DNA of 58,056 nt from Bacteroidaceae bacterium. Lineage in GTDB: Bacteria > Bacteroidota > Bacteroidia > Bacteroidales > Bacteroidaceae. Below the pieces are notes generated by a model, which was not told where the DNA came from, did no database searches, and saw only the letters and a program-made list of their open reading frames with translations. This document shows positions 51,548-58,056 of the stretch, piece after piece. Numbering within the stretch: position 1 is the stretch's first letter; the number at the start of each line of letters is the position of its first letter. The position numbers and the translations under genes are program-made. Location: positions 1-58,056 of the forward strand of contig JAGAYH010000020.1 of assembly GCA_017940565.1 (NCBI GenBank), given 5' to 3'.

Positions 51548-53611
51548 TTACCATTGGAAGGTGGCCGTGAGATGCCACGAGCGCCGCGGCATGGGGTAAT
51601 ACTTGACCACTTCGTATTGTTTGTTCTCCAGATTGACCACGCTGGCGGCCAGTTTGAGCCGTGAGGCTCCGAGCCGGAAGTCGCGGCTCAGGGTCAGGCT
51701 GCTTTCGGTGTACTGACGGATGCGGTATTCAGGCTTGTTCTGTCCCATAGAGTAGCGTGAACCGCAATAGCAGAGCGAGTAGCCTACGTTGACCCACGGG
51801 TTGTTGAGAATGATTGACAGGTTGCCGTGGCTTCGCGGGGTGTAGGGCACGTCGTTGTTGTAGGTCTGTGATTTCGGGTTGGTCTTGTCTTTTGCTCTTT
51901 GTTGTGTGAAGTTTCCCGTCAGCAGGGCGCTTACATTGCGTGTGAGTGGAATTTCGGTAGCCATGGTGACATCTATTCCCCAGATTTCCACCTTGCCGAA
52001 ATTGGCCATTTTCCACACATAGGTTGTCGGGAAGGCCACAATCTTGTCGTGCACGTGGTTGTAGTAGCCGTCCACGGTCAGCGAGAGGTATTTGATCCAC
52101 CGAGCAGGGCTTCCGCTCCAGGTCAGTCCGGCGTTGTATTCCGTGGCTTTCTCGGGTTTCAGGTTGGTGCTGCCCATGCGGTAGTAGTACTGGTCGTTGA
52201 AGGTCGGCATGCGGAAGGTGTTCTTGTACATCAGCCGGGCAAAGAACGACTGTTCAGGCAGCAGCCGCCAGGTGGCCGCCACGGTGGGCGAGAGGCGCCG
52301 GCGGTCGTCTGGTTTCTTGCCGGCATGAACGTCTTCAGTAGCATAGGTGCCCGTGAGATTGCCCTGAATGTTCACTCTTGCGGTGCGCCATTGGGCTGTC
52401 AGTGCCGTCAGTGAAGTGAAGCGGCGGGGGTTGGCCGGTACGACTTCCACGTTGCGCAGTATATTGTTGCGCAGGTCATTGAACGCGATGTCCTGGGCCA
52501 GGGCGAAGGACAGGTTTTCCAGAGGTTGCCAGCCGGCCGTGGCCGAGGCGTAGTATTCGTTCTGACGGTTTACGTCGCGGAATTTGTAGCGTGGGTCGGT
52601 ATAGCGGTTCCATGTGTGGGTGTACTTCATGCGCCCCTGGAGTTGCCACTGCCGTGAGAAGTGTTTGCTGTAGAGGGCCTGCGCATAGAAGTCTTCGTCC
52701 CACAGACGTTCTTCCGACGGATTGGCGTAGAAGATGACGGTGCCCGGCAGCCCGCGTTCGGAGCGGTACCACATCGTTTTCAGGTGCATTTGGCTGCCGT
52801 CGGCGAAGGCGTGGCGCAGGTCGGCCTGGCCTTGCCACGATGTCACTTCTGAGTTGTAGCGTTTCTCCTTCGAACGTTTTGAGGCGTTGAGCAGGCTGTA
52901 GGGGTAGGTGCCGTCGCTATGCATGAAGTAGGCGTCGAGCGAGAGGACGGTGCGGCGGGCCAAGCGGCGGTCGTAGTGGAGCGAGGGATTTGCCAGTCCG
53001 AAGGAGCCGGTCTTCATGGTTAGCCGTAACTGGTTGTTGCGCTCGGTCGTGAGTAACGGTGTCTTCGACTCGATGTCGAGCACGCTGGCGGCGGCATAGT
53101 GGCGGGCCGACTGCATGAGGTTGTCGCTATGGCCCGTGGAGAGGGTCAGCCGCTCCACGTTGTCGAGCAGGTAGCGTCCGATGTCAATTTGTCCGGCCTG
53201 GGTGTTGCTCACCACGATGCCGTCGTAGCTCACGGCCGTGTGGTGGGCGCCGAGGTTGCGCACGGAAACGGTCTTCATGCCGCCCACACCGCCGTAGTCG
53301 CGCACGGTGGTGCCGGCAAAGCGCTTCACGGCTTCTGCCACGTTTTCCAACCCCAGGGCTTCTATTTCCGTGCGCTCCATGGTCTGCAGCGGTTTCGTGG
53401 CGAGCACGTCGGCCGCGGTCTTGTGACCGCTCACGCTGGCAGTGCCCATACGGCGCACCTCCGTGGTGTCGCCGGCTGCCGGGCAGCGGGGGAGCAACAT
53501 GGCAGCCGGGGCCGTGCTGTAGCTTAGGCTTAGCATGGCCACGAACGCCCGTATCAACACGCTACGGCAGTTCTCTCTCTGCTTTTTGATATTTCTTCCA
53601 AGATTACCCAT
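51548..53611 (-). CDS. btuB: TonB-dependent cobalamin receptor BtuB
   Basis: 687 residues from ATG 53611 (MGNLGRNIKKQRENCRSVLI). The frame is open to 53815, but the extra 68 codons lie on the riboswitch, so they are not translated. A plug domain is present (EIEALGLENVAEAVKRFAGT then VSVRNLGAHHTAVSYDGIVV), and the barrel ends in HLTATFQW with the terminal aromatic. A TonB box could not be fixed with confidence. The protein should import cobalamin through the outer membrane, with BtuG as lid. First gene of the btuB-btuG-btuF-btuC operon. Confidence 0.92.
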   Translation of the reverse strand: MGNLGRNIKKQRENCRSVLIRAFVAMLSLSYSTAPAAMLLPRCPAAGDTTEVRRMGTASVSGHKTAADVLATKPLQTMERTEIEALGLENVAEAVKRFAGTTVRDYGGVGGMKTVSVRNLGAHHTAVSYDGIVVSNTQAGQIDIGRYLLDNVERLTLSTGHSDNLMQSARHYAAASVLDIESKTPLLTTERNNQLRLTMKTGSFGLANPSLHYDRRLARRTVLSLDAYFMHSDGTYPYSLLNASKRSKEKRYNSEVTSWQGQADLRHAFADGSQMHLKTMWYRSERGLPGTVIFYANPSEERLWDEDFYAQALYSKHFSRQWQLQGRMKYTHTWNRYTDPRYKFRDVNRQNEYYASATAGWQPLENLSFALAQDIAFNDLRNNILRNVEVVPANPRRFTSLTALTAQWRTARVNIQGNLTGTYATEDVHAGKKPDDRRRLSPTVAATWRLLPEQSFFARLMYKNTFRMPTFNDQYYYRMGSTNLKPEKATEYNAGLTWSGSPARWIKYLSLTVDGYYNHVHDKIVAFPTTYVWKMANFGKVEIWGIDVTMATEIPLTRNVSALLTGNFTQQRAKDKTNPKSQTYNNDVPYTPRSHGNLSIILNNPWVNVGYSLCYCGSRYSMGQNKPEYRIRQYTESSLTLSRDFRLGASRLKLAASVVNLENKQYEVVKYYPMPRRSWHLTATFQW

Positions 53612-53639
53612 CCGCTTTTCCTCGAAACGGTTTTCAGGT

Positions 53640-53811
53640 CTGTGGTGGCAGGTCTTCTGGCTTGTCCCCGTGCAAGACGCCTTCCCAAGCGGTGGGCTCA
53701 GTGGACTGTGTTCTATGTCTTGCCGAAAACGGGACTTACAGCAGCGGGACTGCCCGGGACTCTCACCCGGTTCCCTATTATCGCCCTGGGGGGCGAACCA
53801 CCGTTTTATTG
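53640..53811 (-). promoter_or_regulatory. Cobalamin riboswitch upstream of btuB
   Basis: On the minus strand the region ends with the B12-box AGCCAGAAGACCTGCC (53662-53647), an almost exact match to the conserved core of cobalamin riboswitches. Upstream are the G/C-rich helices and GGCG loops expected of the aptamer (CACCGGTTCC-type and GGGGGGCGAACCACC on the plus strand). The B12 box ends 36 bp before the btuB ATG, so a kissing-loop model with masking of the ribosome-binding region, that is translational repression by B12, is plausible. Confidence 0.93.
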
Positions 53812-53817
53812 TCACTG

Positions 53818-53825
53818 CAAAATTA
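53818..53825 (-). promoter_or_regulatory. -7 box of the btuB operon
   Basis: The minus strand reads TAATTTTG. Transcription would start near 53811, at the 5' end of the riboswitch. Confidence 0.6.
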
Positions 53826-53938
53826 CGGATTTATATTGGAAAACAGTCTATGTGTTGCCGATTATTTCTCTGGTCAAAGGTTAACAGCGGTTTGGGACGG
53901 CGATTCCGGCATGCCGCTTTGTGGGGTATGGGAGTTCC

Positions 53939-54118
53939 AAAAAATCTTGACAAATACGTGCCAGGGGCCGGACTTCGGCTTTCCGAGGCGCCGTTTCGTG
54001 ATTTTGAAACGCCGTTTCTAAATGCCGAAACACCGTCTTTGTTCGGGGTGGACTTAACTACTGGTGAAAATCAGTGGATTACAAAAACCAAGGAAAAGTG
54101 GTGAAAAATTTTGACAAA
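53939..54118 (+). repeat. Composite intergenic element, copy C
   Basis: AAAAAATCTTGACAAA at 53939-53954 and GAAAAATTTTGACAAA at 54103-54118, starts 164 bp apart. Array units start at 53964, 53985, 54006 and 54027 (21 bp each): the last three are GAGGCGCCGTTTCGTG, GAAACGCCGTTTCTA and GAAACACCGTCTTTG. GGTGAAAATCAGTGGATTAC follows at about 54063, as in copies A and B. The element fills most of the rest of the 620-bp gap between btuB and the sugar transporter gene; 53826-53938 holds nothing else that I recognise. Confidence 0.75.
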
Positions 54119-54177
54119 ACCCGTCGGTGTCCAGTGCCGGATGGCGCCCGATAATATGTAATGAGCCGTAACAAAAC

Positions 54178-54209
54178 GGGCGGGAGAAGTCTGATGACCT
54201 CTCCCGCCC
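54178..54209 (-). terminator. Terminator of the ribokinase/transporter operon
   Basis: Ten-base stem GGGCGGGAGA / TCTCCCGCCC; on the minus strand it is followed by GTTTTGTT. Confidence 0.75.
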
Positions 54210-54231
54210 TTATGGTATAGTTTGTCTTATG

Positions 54232-55230
54232 CTATTCTCCGGCGGCCACAATGAGGGCGAGGCCGAGGATGAAGCAGGTGAACATGATCAGCAGCAGCCG
54301 GTTGGTGGTTTTGTCGGCGCCCTTGAACTCCTTCCAGACGAATACGCCCCACAGGGCGGCTATCATGGGTGCGCCCTGGCCCAGGGCATAGGAGATGGCG
54401 GCGCCGGCCTTGCCGGCGGCAATATAGCTGAGCACGGTGCCGAGACCCCAGACGCATCCGCCGAGGATGCCCACGAGGTGGAGCTTGGCGGAACCGGCAA
54501 AGTAGGTCTTGTAGCTTACGGGCTCACCCTGGAAGGGACGCTTCATGGCGATGGTGCCCCAGAGGAAGTTGCTCAGGAAGATGCCCAGGGCGAAGAGGAA
54601 GAAGGCGGTGTAGGGCGTGGCCTTGCCCACGGCGGGAGCCACGAAGTTGTCGAGGTCCATGCCTTTGGATACAAAGGCGTAGAAGAACGACATGAGTATA
54701 CCGGCCACGACGGCGAGCACGATGCCTTTCTTATTGGAACTTTCGCCTTTCTGCAGGCGGCCCGAGGCCATGCCGTTGACGACGATGGCCACTACCACGA
54801 GAAGCACACCGATGAAAAGCAGCGTGGGATTGCCCTTGGCCTGGACGAAGTAGGTCTGGATGACTCCCAGTACCAACGCGATGCCCACGCCTACGGGGAA
54901 GGCTACGGCCATGCCGGCCATGGACACGCTGGCGGAGAGCAGGATGTTGGAGAGGTTGAAGATGATGCCGCCGACGAGTATCCATGCCACGGTGGCGCCG
55001 GACACTTGGGCGAGATCTTCGCAGAAGGGACGGCCCTGGCTGCCTATGCTGCCCAGCGTGAAGCCGATGAGCAGGGAAAAGAGCAGGATGCCAATGACGT
55101 AGTCCCAGTAGAACAATTCATAGCGCCAGCTTTTGGCGGCGAGTTTCTGGGTGTTGCCCCACGAACCCCAGCATATCATCGTGACTACGCACAGCACGAC
55201 GGCCAGGACATAACTGTTGACGATAAACAT
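54232..55230 (-). CDS. GRP/DMT-type sugar transporter (RbsU-like)
   Basis: 332 residues with ten membrane helices. The start (MFIVNSYVLAVVLCVVTMIC, then WGSWGNTQKLAAKSWRYELF) and GGIIFNLSNILLSASVSMAGMAVAFPVGVG (read as GGIIFNLSNILLSAS then GMAVAFPVGVGIALVLG) fit the glucose/ribose porter family of the drug/metabolite transporter superfamily. It starts 22 bp after the ribokinase gene, so ribose or a related pentose is the likely substrate. It should be proton-driven, as it has no ATPase partner. Confidence 0.8.
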   Translation of the reverse strand: MFIVNSYVLAVVLCVVTMICWGSWGNTQKLAAKSWRYELFYWDYVIGILLFSLLIGFTLGSIGSQGRPFCEDLAQVSGATVAWILVGGIIFNLSNILLSASVSMAGMAVAFPVGVGIALVLGVIQTYFVQAKGNPTLLFIGVLLVVVAIVVNGMASGRLQKGESSNKKGIVLAVVAGILMSFFYAFVSKGMDLDNFVAPAVGKATPYTAFFLFALGIFLSNFLWGTIAMKRPFQGEPVSYKTYFAGSAKLHLVGILGGCVWGLGTVLSYIAAGKAGAAISYALGQGAPMIAALWGVFVWKEFKGADKTTNRLLLIMFTCFILGLALIVAAGE

Positions 55231-55252
55231 AAGCCTATATTTTTATTATGAA

Positions 55253-56164
55253 TTAATCTATTTCGCCACGTTTGGGAATGCTCATCCAGGCGCCGCGGCG
55301 GGTCACGCTGAGGGCGGCGGCGCGGTTGGCAAAGCGGATGGCTCCGGTCAGGCCGTTGCCTTCGCTCAGGGCTACGCAGAGCGCGCCGCAGAAGGTGTCG
55401 CCGGCAGCCGTGGTGTCCACCACTTCGGTCTTCACGGCGGGTATGTTCACCAGCGAACCGCTCTCCGCGGTGTAGGCCCCCTTGCTTCCTGCGGTGAGGA
55501 TGACCTGCTTGATGCCGGTGGCCTGGATCTTAAGGATGGCTTGCAGGGCCGAGGCTTCGTCGGTGATGCTGATGCCGGCCATCATGCTGGCTTCGGTCTC
55601 ATTGGGCGTGATGATATCGACCAGGGCGAGCAGTTCGGCCGGCAGGGGCTCTTTGGGGAATGGCGCGGGATTGAGCACCACGAGTGCTCCCCCCTCACGG
55701 GCCAGGCGGGCGGCACGGATAAGGGTGTCGACGGGCGTTTCCAGTTGCATCAGCACGATGCCGGCCTCGCGGATGGTGTCTGCCGCGGCATCGATGTCGG
55801 CCGGCGTAAGCAGCGCGTTGGCACCGCTGGCCACGATGATGGAGTTCTCGCCGCGGCAGTCAACGGGTATCATGGCCACACCGGTGGCCACGCCCTCGGT
55901 GAGGAGCACGTGGCGTGTGTCAATGCCTTCTTCTTTAAGCAATGCGATTGATTGGCGTCCGAAACCGTCGTCGCCTACGCGGGCTACGAAGGCGGTCGTT
56001 CCGCCCAGGCGGGCCACGGCCACAGCCTGGTTGGCTCCCTTGCCGCCTTGGTTGGTCATGAAGTCGTGTCCGATGATGGTCTCGCCTGGTGCAGGCAGGT
56101 GGTCCACGCTGATAACGAGGTCGGTGTTGCAACTGCCGACCACTACTATCCGAGTCTTTTCCAT
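55253..56164 (-). CDS. rbsK: Ribokinase (PfkB family)
   Basis: 303 residues. PfkB/ribokinase motifs are complete: VVVGSCNTDLVISVDHLPAP with GGKGANQAVAVARLG, the sugar-binding FVARVGDDGFG, the acidic NETEASMM strand and the signature DTTAAGDTFCGAL with the catalytic aspartate. Residues such as the K+-site SRRGAW-type end (VTRRGAWMSIPKRGE) fit ribokinase. It phosphorylates ribose to ribose 5-phosphate after uptake by the adjacent transporter. First gene of the two-gene operon. Confidence 0.92.
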   Translation of the reverse strand: MEKTRIVVVGSCNTDLVISVDHLPAPGETIIGHDFMTNQGGKGANQAVAVARLGGTTAFVARVGDDGFGRQSIALLKEEGIDTRHVLLTEGVATGVAMIPVDCRGENSIIVASGANALLTPADIDAAADTIREAGIVLMQLETPVDTLIRAARLAREGGALVVLNPAPFPKEPLPAELLALVDIITPNETEASMMAGISITDEASALQAILKIQATGIKQVILTAGSKGAYTAESGSLVNIPAVKTEVVDTTAAGDTFCGALCVALSEGNGLTGAIRFANRAAALSVTRRGAWMSIPKRGEID

Positions 56165-56188
56165 TTCCTATGTTTTCTGTTTGTGGCG

Positions 56189-56218
56189 TAAAGTTACAGA
56201 TTTATTTTTATTCACAAA
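56189..56218 (-). promoter_or_regulatory. Promoter of rbsK
   Basis: Minus strand: TTTG (56218-56215), 18 bp spacer, TAACTTTA (56196-56189), 24 bp before the ATG. One mismatch in the -7 box and a slightly short spacer. Confidence 0.5.
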
Positions 56219-56337
56219 ACTTTTTTACTACTAAATGCAAAATCGATTGTGCAAAGAGTCCCTTTCCTGCCTTTCTGAGGTAAGCCAGGTGTCGGCCAAA
56301 GGGCTTGTTCCGCCCTCTTGCAGTCCTCTGGGTGGCG

Positions 56338-56413
56338 CCAACTGCGTCTTCATTTTTCCTAAGTCCGTTTTCGTCGGCCCTAAGTCCGTTTTCGTTCTGC
56401 TGAGCCGTTTTCC
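56338..56413 (+). repeat. 21-bp-period intergenic array, four units
   Basis: Units start at 56338 (CCAACTGCGTCTTCA), 56359 and 56380 (both CTAAGTCCGTTTTCG), exactly 21 bp apart; the fourth (CTGAGCCGTTTTCCC, near 56400) is offset by one base. The array lies between rbsK and the methylmalonyl-CoA mutase gene, upstream of the rbsK promoter. The remaining part of the 325-bp gap shows no other feature. Confidence 0.75.
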
Positions 56414-56489
56414 CTGCATGAGGTGACAAAAAAACGTCGCCCGGCAGACTTGCCAGGCGACGTGGATGGGAATGCGTGGGGCGGAGCGG

Positions 56490-58056
56490 TTATTCTTCGC
56501 CCAGGATATGCATGATTTCGATGGCCGAACGCATGACGTTGGAGCCCGGGCCGAAGATGGCGGCTACGCCGGCCTTGTAGAGGAAGTCGTAGTCGTTGAC
56601 GGGAATGACGCCGCCGGCAATGACGGCGATGTCGTCGCGTCCGAGCTTCTTGAGCTCTTCGATAACGGCGGGCACAAGGGTCTTGTGGCCGGCTGCCAGC
56701 GAGCTGACGCCGAGCACGTGGACGTCGTTCTCCACAGCCTGGCGTGCGGCTTCGGCCGGTGTCTGGAAGAGCGGGCCCATATCAACGTCGAAGCCGCAGT
56801 CGGCGTAACCGGTGGCTACCACCTTGGCGCCGCGGTCGTGACCGTCCTGGCCCATCTTGGCCACCATGATACGTGGACGGCGGCCTTCCTTCTTGGCAAA
56901 CTGTTCGGTGAGGCGGCAGGCTTCCTTGTAGTCTGCATCGCCCTTGGTTTCTGCTGAATACACGTTACTGATGGTTTTGATGACAGCTTTGTAACGTCCC
57001 ACCACCTTTTCGCAGGCGTAGGAGATTTCACCGAGGGTGGCGCGCAGTTGGGCGGCCTTGACGGCGAGGTCGAGCAGGTTTTCCTTGCTCTTCTTGCCGT
57101 CGGCAAACTCCTGCACGCAGGCGGTGATGGCGTCGAGGGCCTTCTGGACAGCCTCGTTGTCGCGGTTGGCGCGGAGCTTGCGCAGTTCTTCTTCCTGCTG
57201 CAGGCGTACGGCGGTGTTGTCGATTTCGAGAATGTCGATGGGGTCTTCGTGGTCGAGGCGATACTTGTTTACACCGACGATGACCTGCTGGCCTGTGTCG
57301 ATGCGGGCCTGGGTACGGGCCGAAGCCTCTTCGATACGCATCTTGGGCACGCCGGTTTCGATGGCCTTGGCCATACCGCCGAGGCTCTCAATTTCCTGGA
57401 TGTGGTCCCAAGCCTTGTGGGCGATTTCGTCGGTGAGCTTCTCTACATAGTAGGAACCGGCCCACGGGTCGATTTCGCGGCAAACCTGCGTTTCGTTCTG
57501 GATATAAATCTGGGTGTTGCGGGCTATACGCGCACTGAAGTCGGTCGGCAGGGCAATAGCCTCGTCGAGGGCATTGGTGTGGAGCGACTGGGTGTGGCCG
57601 AGAACGGCTGCCATGGCTTCCACGCAGGTGCGGCCCACGTTGTTGAACGGGTCTTGTTCGGTGAGCGACCATCCGGAGGTCTGCGAGTGGGTGCGGAGCA
57701 TCATCGACTTCGGGTTCTTGGCGCCGAAGCTCTTGGTGATCTTGGCCCACAGCATACGGGCGGCGCGCATCTTGGCAATCTCCATGAAGTGGTTCACACC
57801 GATGGCCCAGAAGAAGGAAAGGCGCGGGGCGAAGGCATCGATGTCGATGCCGGCGTTGATACCCGTGCGGAGGTAGTCCATACCGTCGGCCAGCGTATAG
57901 GCCAGCTCAATGTCGGCGGTGGCACCGGCTTCCTGCATGTGGTAACCGGAGATGGAGATGCTGTTGAACTTCGGCATCTTCTGTGAGGTGAACTCGAAGA
58001 TGTCGGCGATGATCTTCATGGAGAAGGAGGGCGGATAAATGTAGGTGTTGCGCACC
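56490..58056 (-). CDS. mutB: Methylmalonyl-CoA mutase large subunit, 5' partial
   Basis: The C-terminal 521 residues are present; the start lies beyond the right edge, since the frame is open there and the visible [13 protein letters not shown] is an internal family motif. The substrate-binding barrel is represented by [40 protein letters not shown] and [20 protein letters not shown]. The C-terminal cobalamin-binding domain has the DGHDRG motif (DxHxxG) followed by [15 protein letters not shown] and [19 protein letters not shown]. The enzyme interconverts succinyl-CoA and methylmalonyl-CoA in the propionate route of Bacteroidales and requires adenosylcobalamin, which links it to the nearby B12 uptake operon. 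Confidence 0.96.
   Translation of the reverse strand, partial: VRNTYIYPPSFSMKIIADIFEFTSQKMPKFNSISISGYHMQEAGATADIELAYTLADGMDYLRTGINAGIDIDAFAPRLSFFWAIGVNHFMEIAKMRAARMLWAKITKSFGAKNPKSMMLRTHSQTSGWSLTEQDPFNNVGRTCVEAMAAVLGHTQSLHTNALDEAIALPTDFSARIARNTQIYIQNETQVCREIDPWAGSYYVEKLTDEIAHKAWDHIQEIESLGGMAKAIETGVPKMRIEEASARTQARIDTGQQVIVGVNKYRLDHEDPIDILEIDNTAVRLQQEEELRKLRANRDNEAVQKALDAITACVQEFADGKKSKENLLDLAVKAAQLRATLGEISYACEKVVGRYKAVIKTISNVYSAETKGDADYKEACRLTEQFAKKEGRRPRIMVAKMGQDGHDRGAKVVATGYADCGFDVDMGPLFQTPAEAARQAVENDVHVLGVSSLAAGHKTLVPAVIEELKKLGRDDIAVIAGGVIPVNDYDFLYKAGVAAIFGPGSNVMRSAIEIMHILGEE

Noticed and set aside
53612-53815. N-terminal extension of BtuB (68 extra codons)
   Set aside because: The segment lies on the cobalamin riboswitch, whose B12 box is at 53647-53662, and just downstream of the -7 box; it is an untranslated leader.
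17206-54118. Composite elements as insertion sequences
   Set aside because: They are too short for a transposase gene, have direct rather than inverted end motifs and show no target duplication that I can see; a miniature non-autonomous element remains possible.
8312-56413. 21-bp-period arrays as CRISPR arrays
   Set aside because: The conserved part is only 15 bp and the spacer 6 bp, with two to five units and no cas gene; this does not fit CRISPR geometry.

Overview
The window looks like a chromosome segment of a GC-rich member of the Bacteroidales, most likely Prevotellaceae. The reasons are promoters of the TTTG-N19/20-TAnnTTTG type, a BtuG-like cobalamin lipoprotein, a second EF-G that lacks the catalytic histidine, dockerin-like C-termini, BACON-like and LamG-like domains, and M15/S9 exopeptidases. 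The species cannot be named from sequence alone. No phage, insertion sequence, plasmid gene or CRISPR array was seen.

Layout. 1-5105: a visibly AT-richer stretch with a tandem retropepsin-like protein (cut by the left edge), a single-chain ECF sigma factor / transmembrane / outer-membrane-barrel fusion, and a translationally coupled radical SAM and Gfo/Idh/MocA pair. 5148-11174: peptide and peptidoglycan-fragment processing (zinc-ribbon membrane protein, dipeptidyl peptidase IV, two M15-type peptidases) and a Na+/Ca2+ antiporter. 11342-20453: two very large secreted proteins, metallophosphoesterase/LamG/BACON and leucine-rich repeat, that end in nearly identical dockerin-like modules, with a BASS transporter between them. 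20640-28700: tRNA-Leu(CAA), murQ, a short glycosidase-like remnant, a HerA/DUF853 ATPase, a flavoprotein/transglutaminase operon and the EF-G paralogue.

29111-38952: a small secreted glycan-degradation locus (six-hairpin glycosidase, GH43, LacI regulator, an ADP-ribosylglycohydrolase-type multidomain protein and a GH71/GH99-like hydrolase) without SusC/SusD. 38992-46157: typA, then an ECF sigma / anti-sigma / exported protein / outer-membrane beta-barrel series. 46399-48129: exported BspA-like/transglutaminase protein. 48227-53815: vitamin B12 uptake operon (cobalamin riboswitch, btuB, BtuG-like, btuF, btuC; no btuD). 54232-56164: GRP/DMT-type sugar transporter and ribokinase. 56490-58056: large subunit of B12-dependent methylmalonyl-CoA mutase, cut by the right edge, which would use the vitamin that the neighbouring operon imports.

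The most unexpected structure is non-coding. Nearly every sizeable intergenic gap outside the AT-rich head carries a short array of 15-bp CCGTTT-centred units repeated every 21 bp (15-bp core plus 6-bp spacer). The arrays usually lie just upstream of recognisable core promoters in divergent gaps, sometimes between convergent genes. Four copies of a longer element (about 180 bp) contain a four-unit array bounded by AAAAATnTTGACAAA-like direct repeats 163-164 bp apart. Neither is explained by the genes, and both are reported as candidate undescribed elements.
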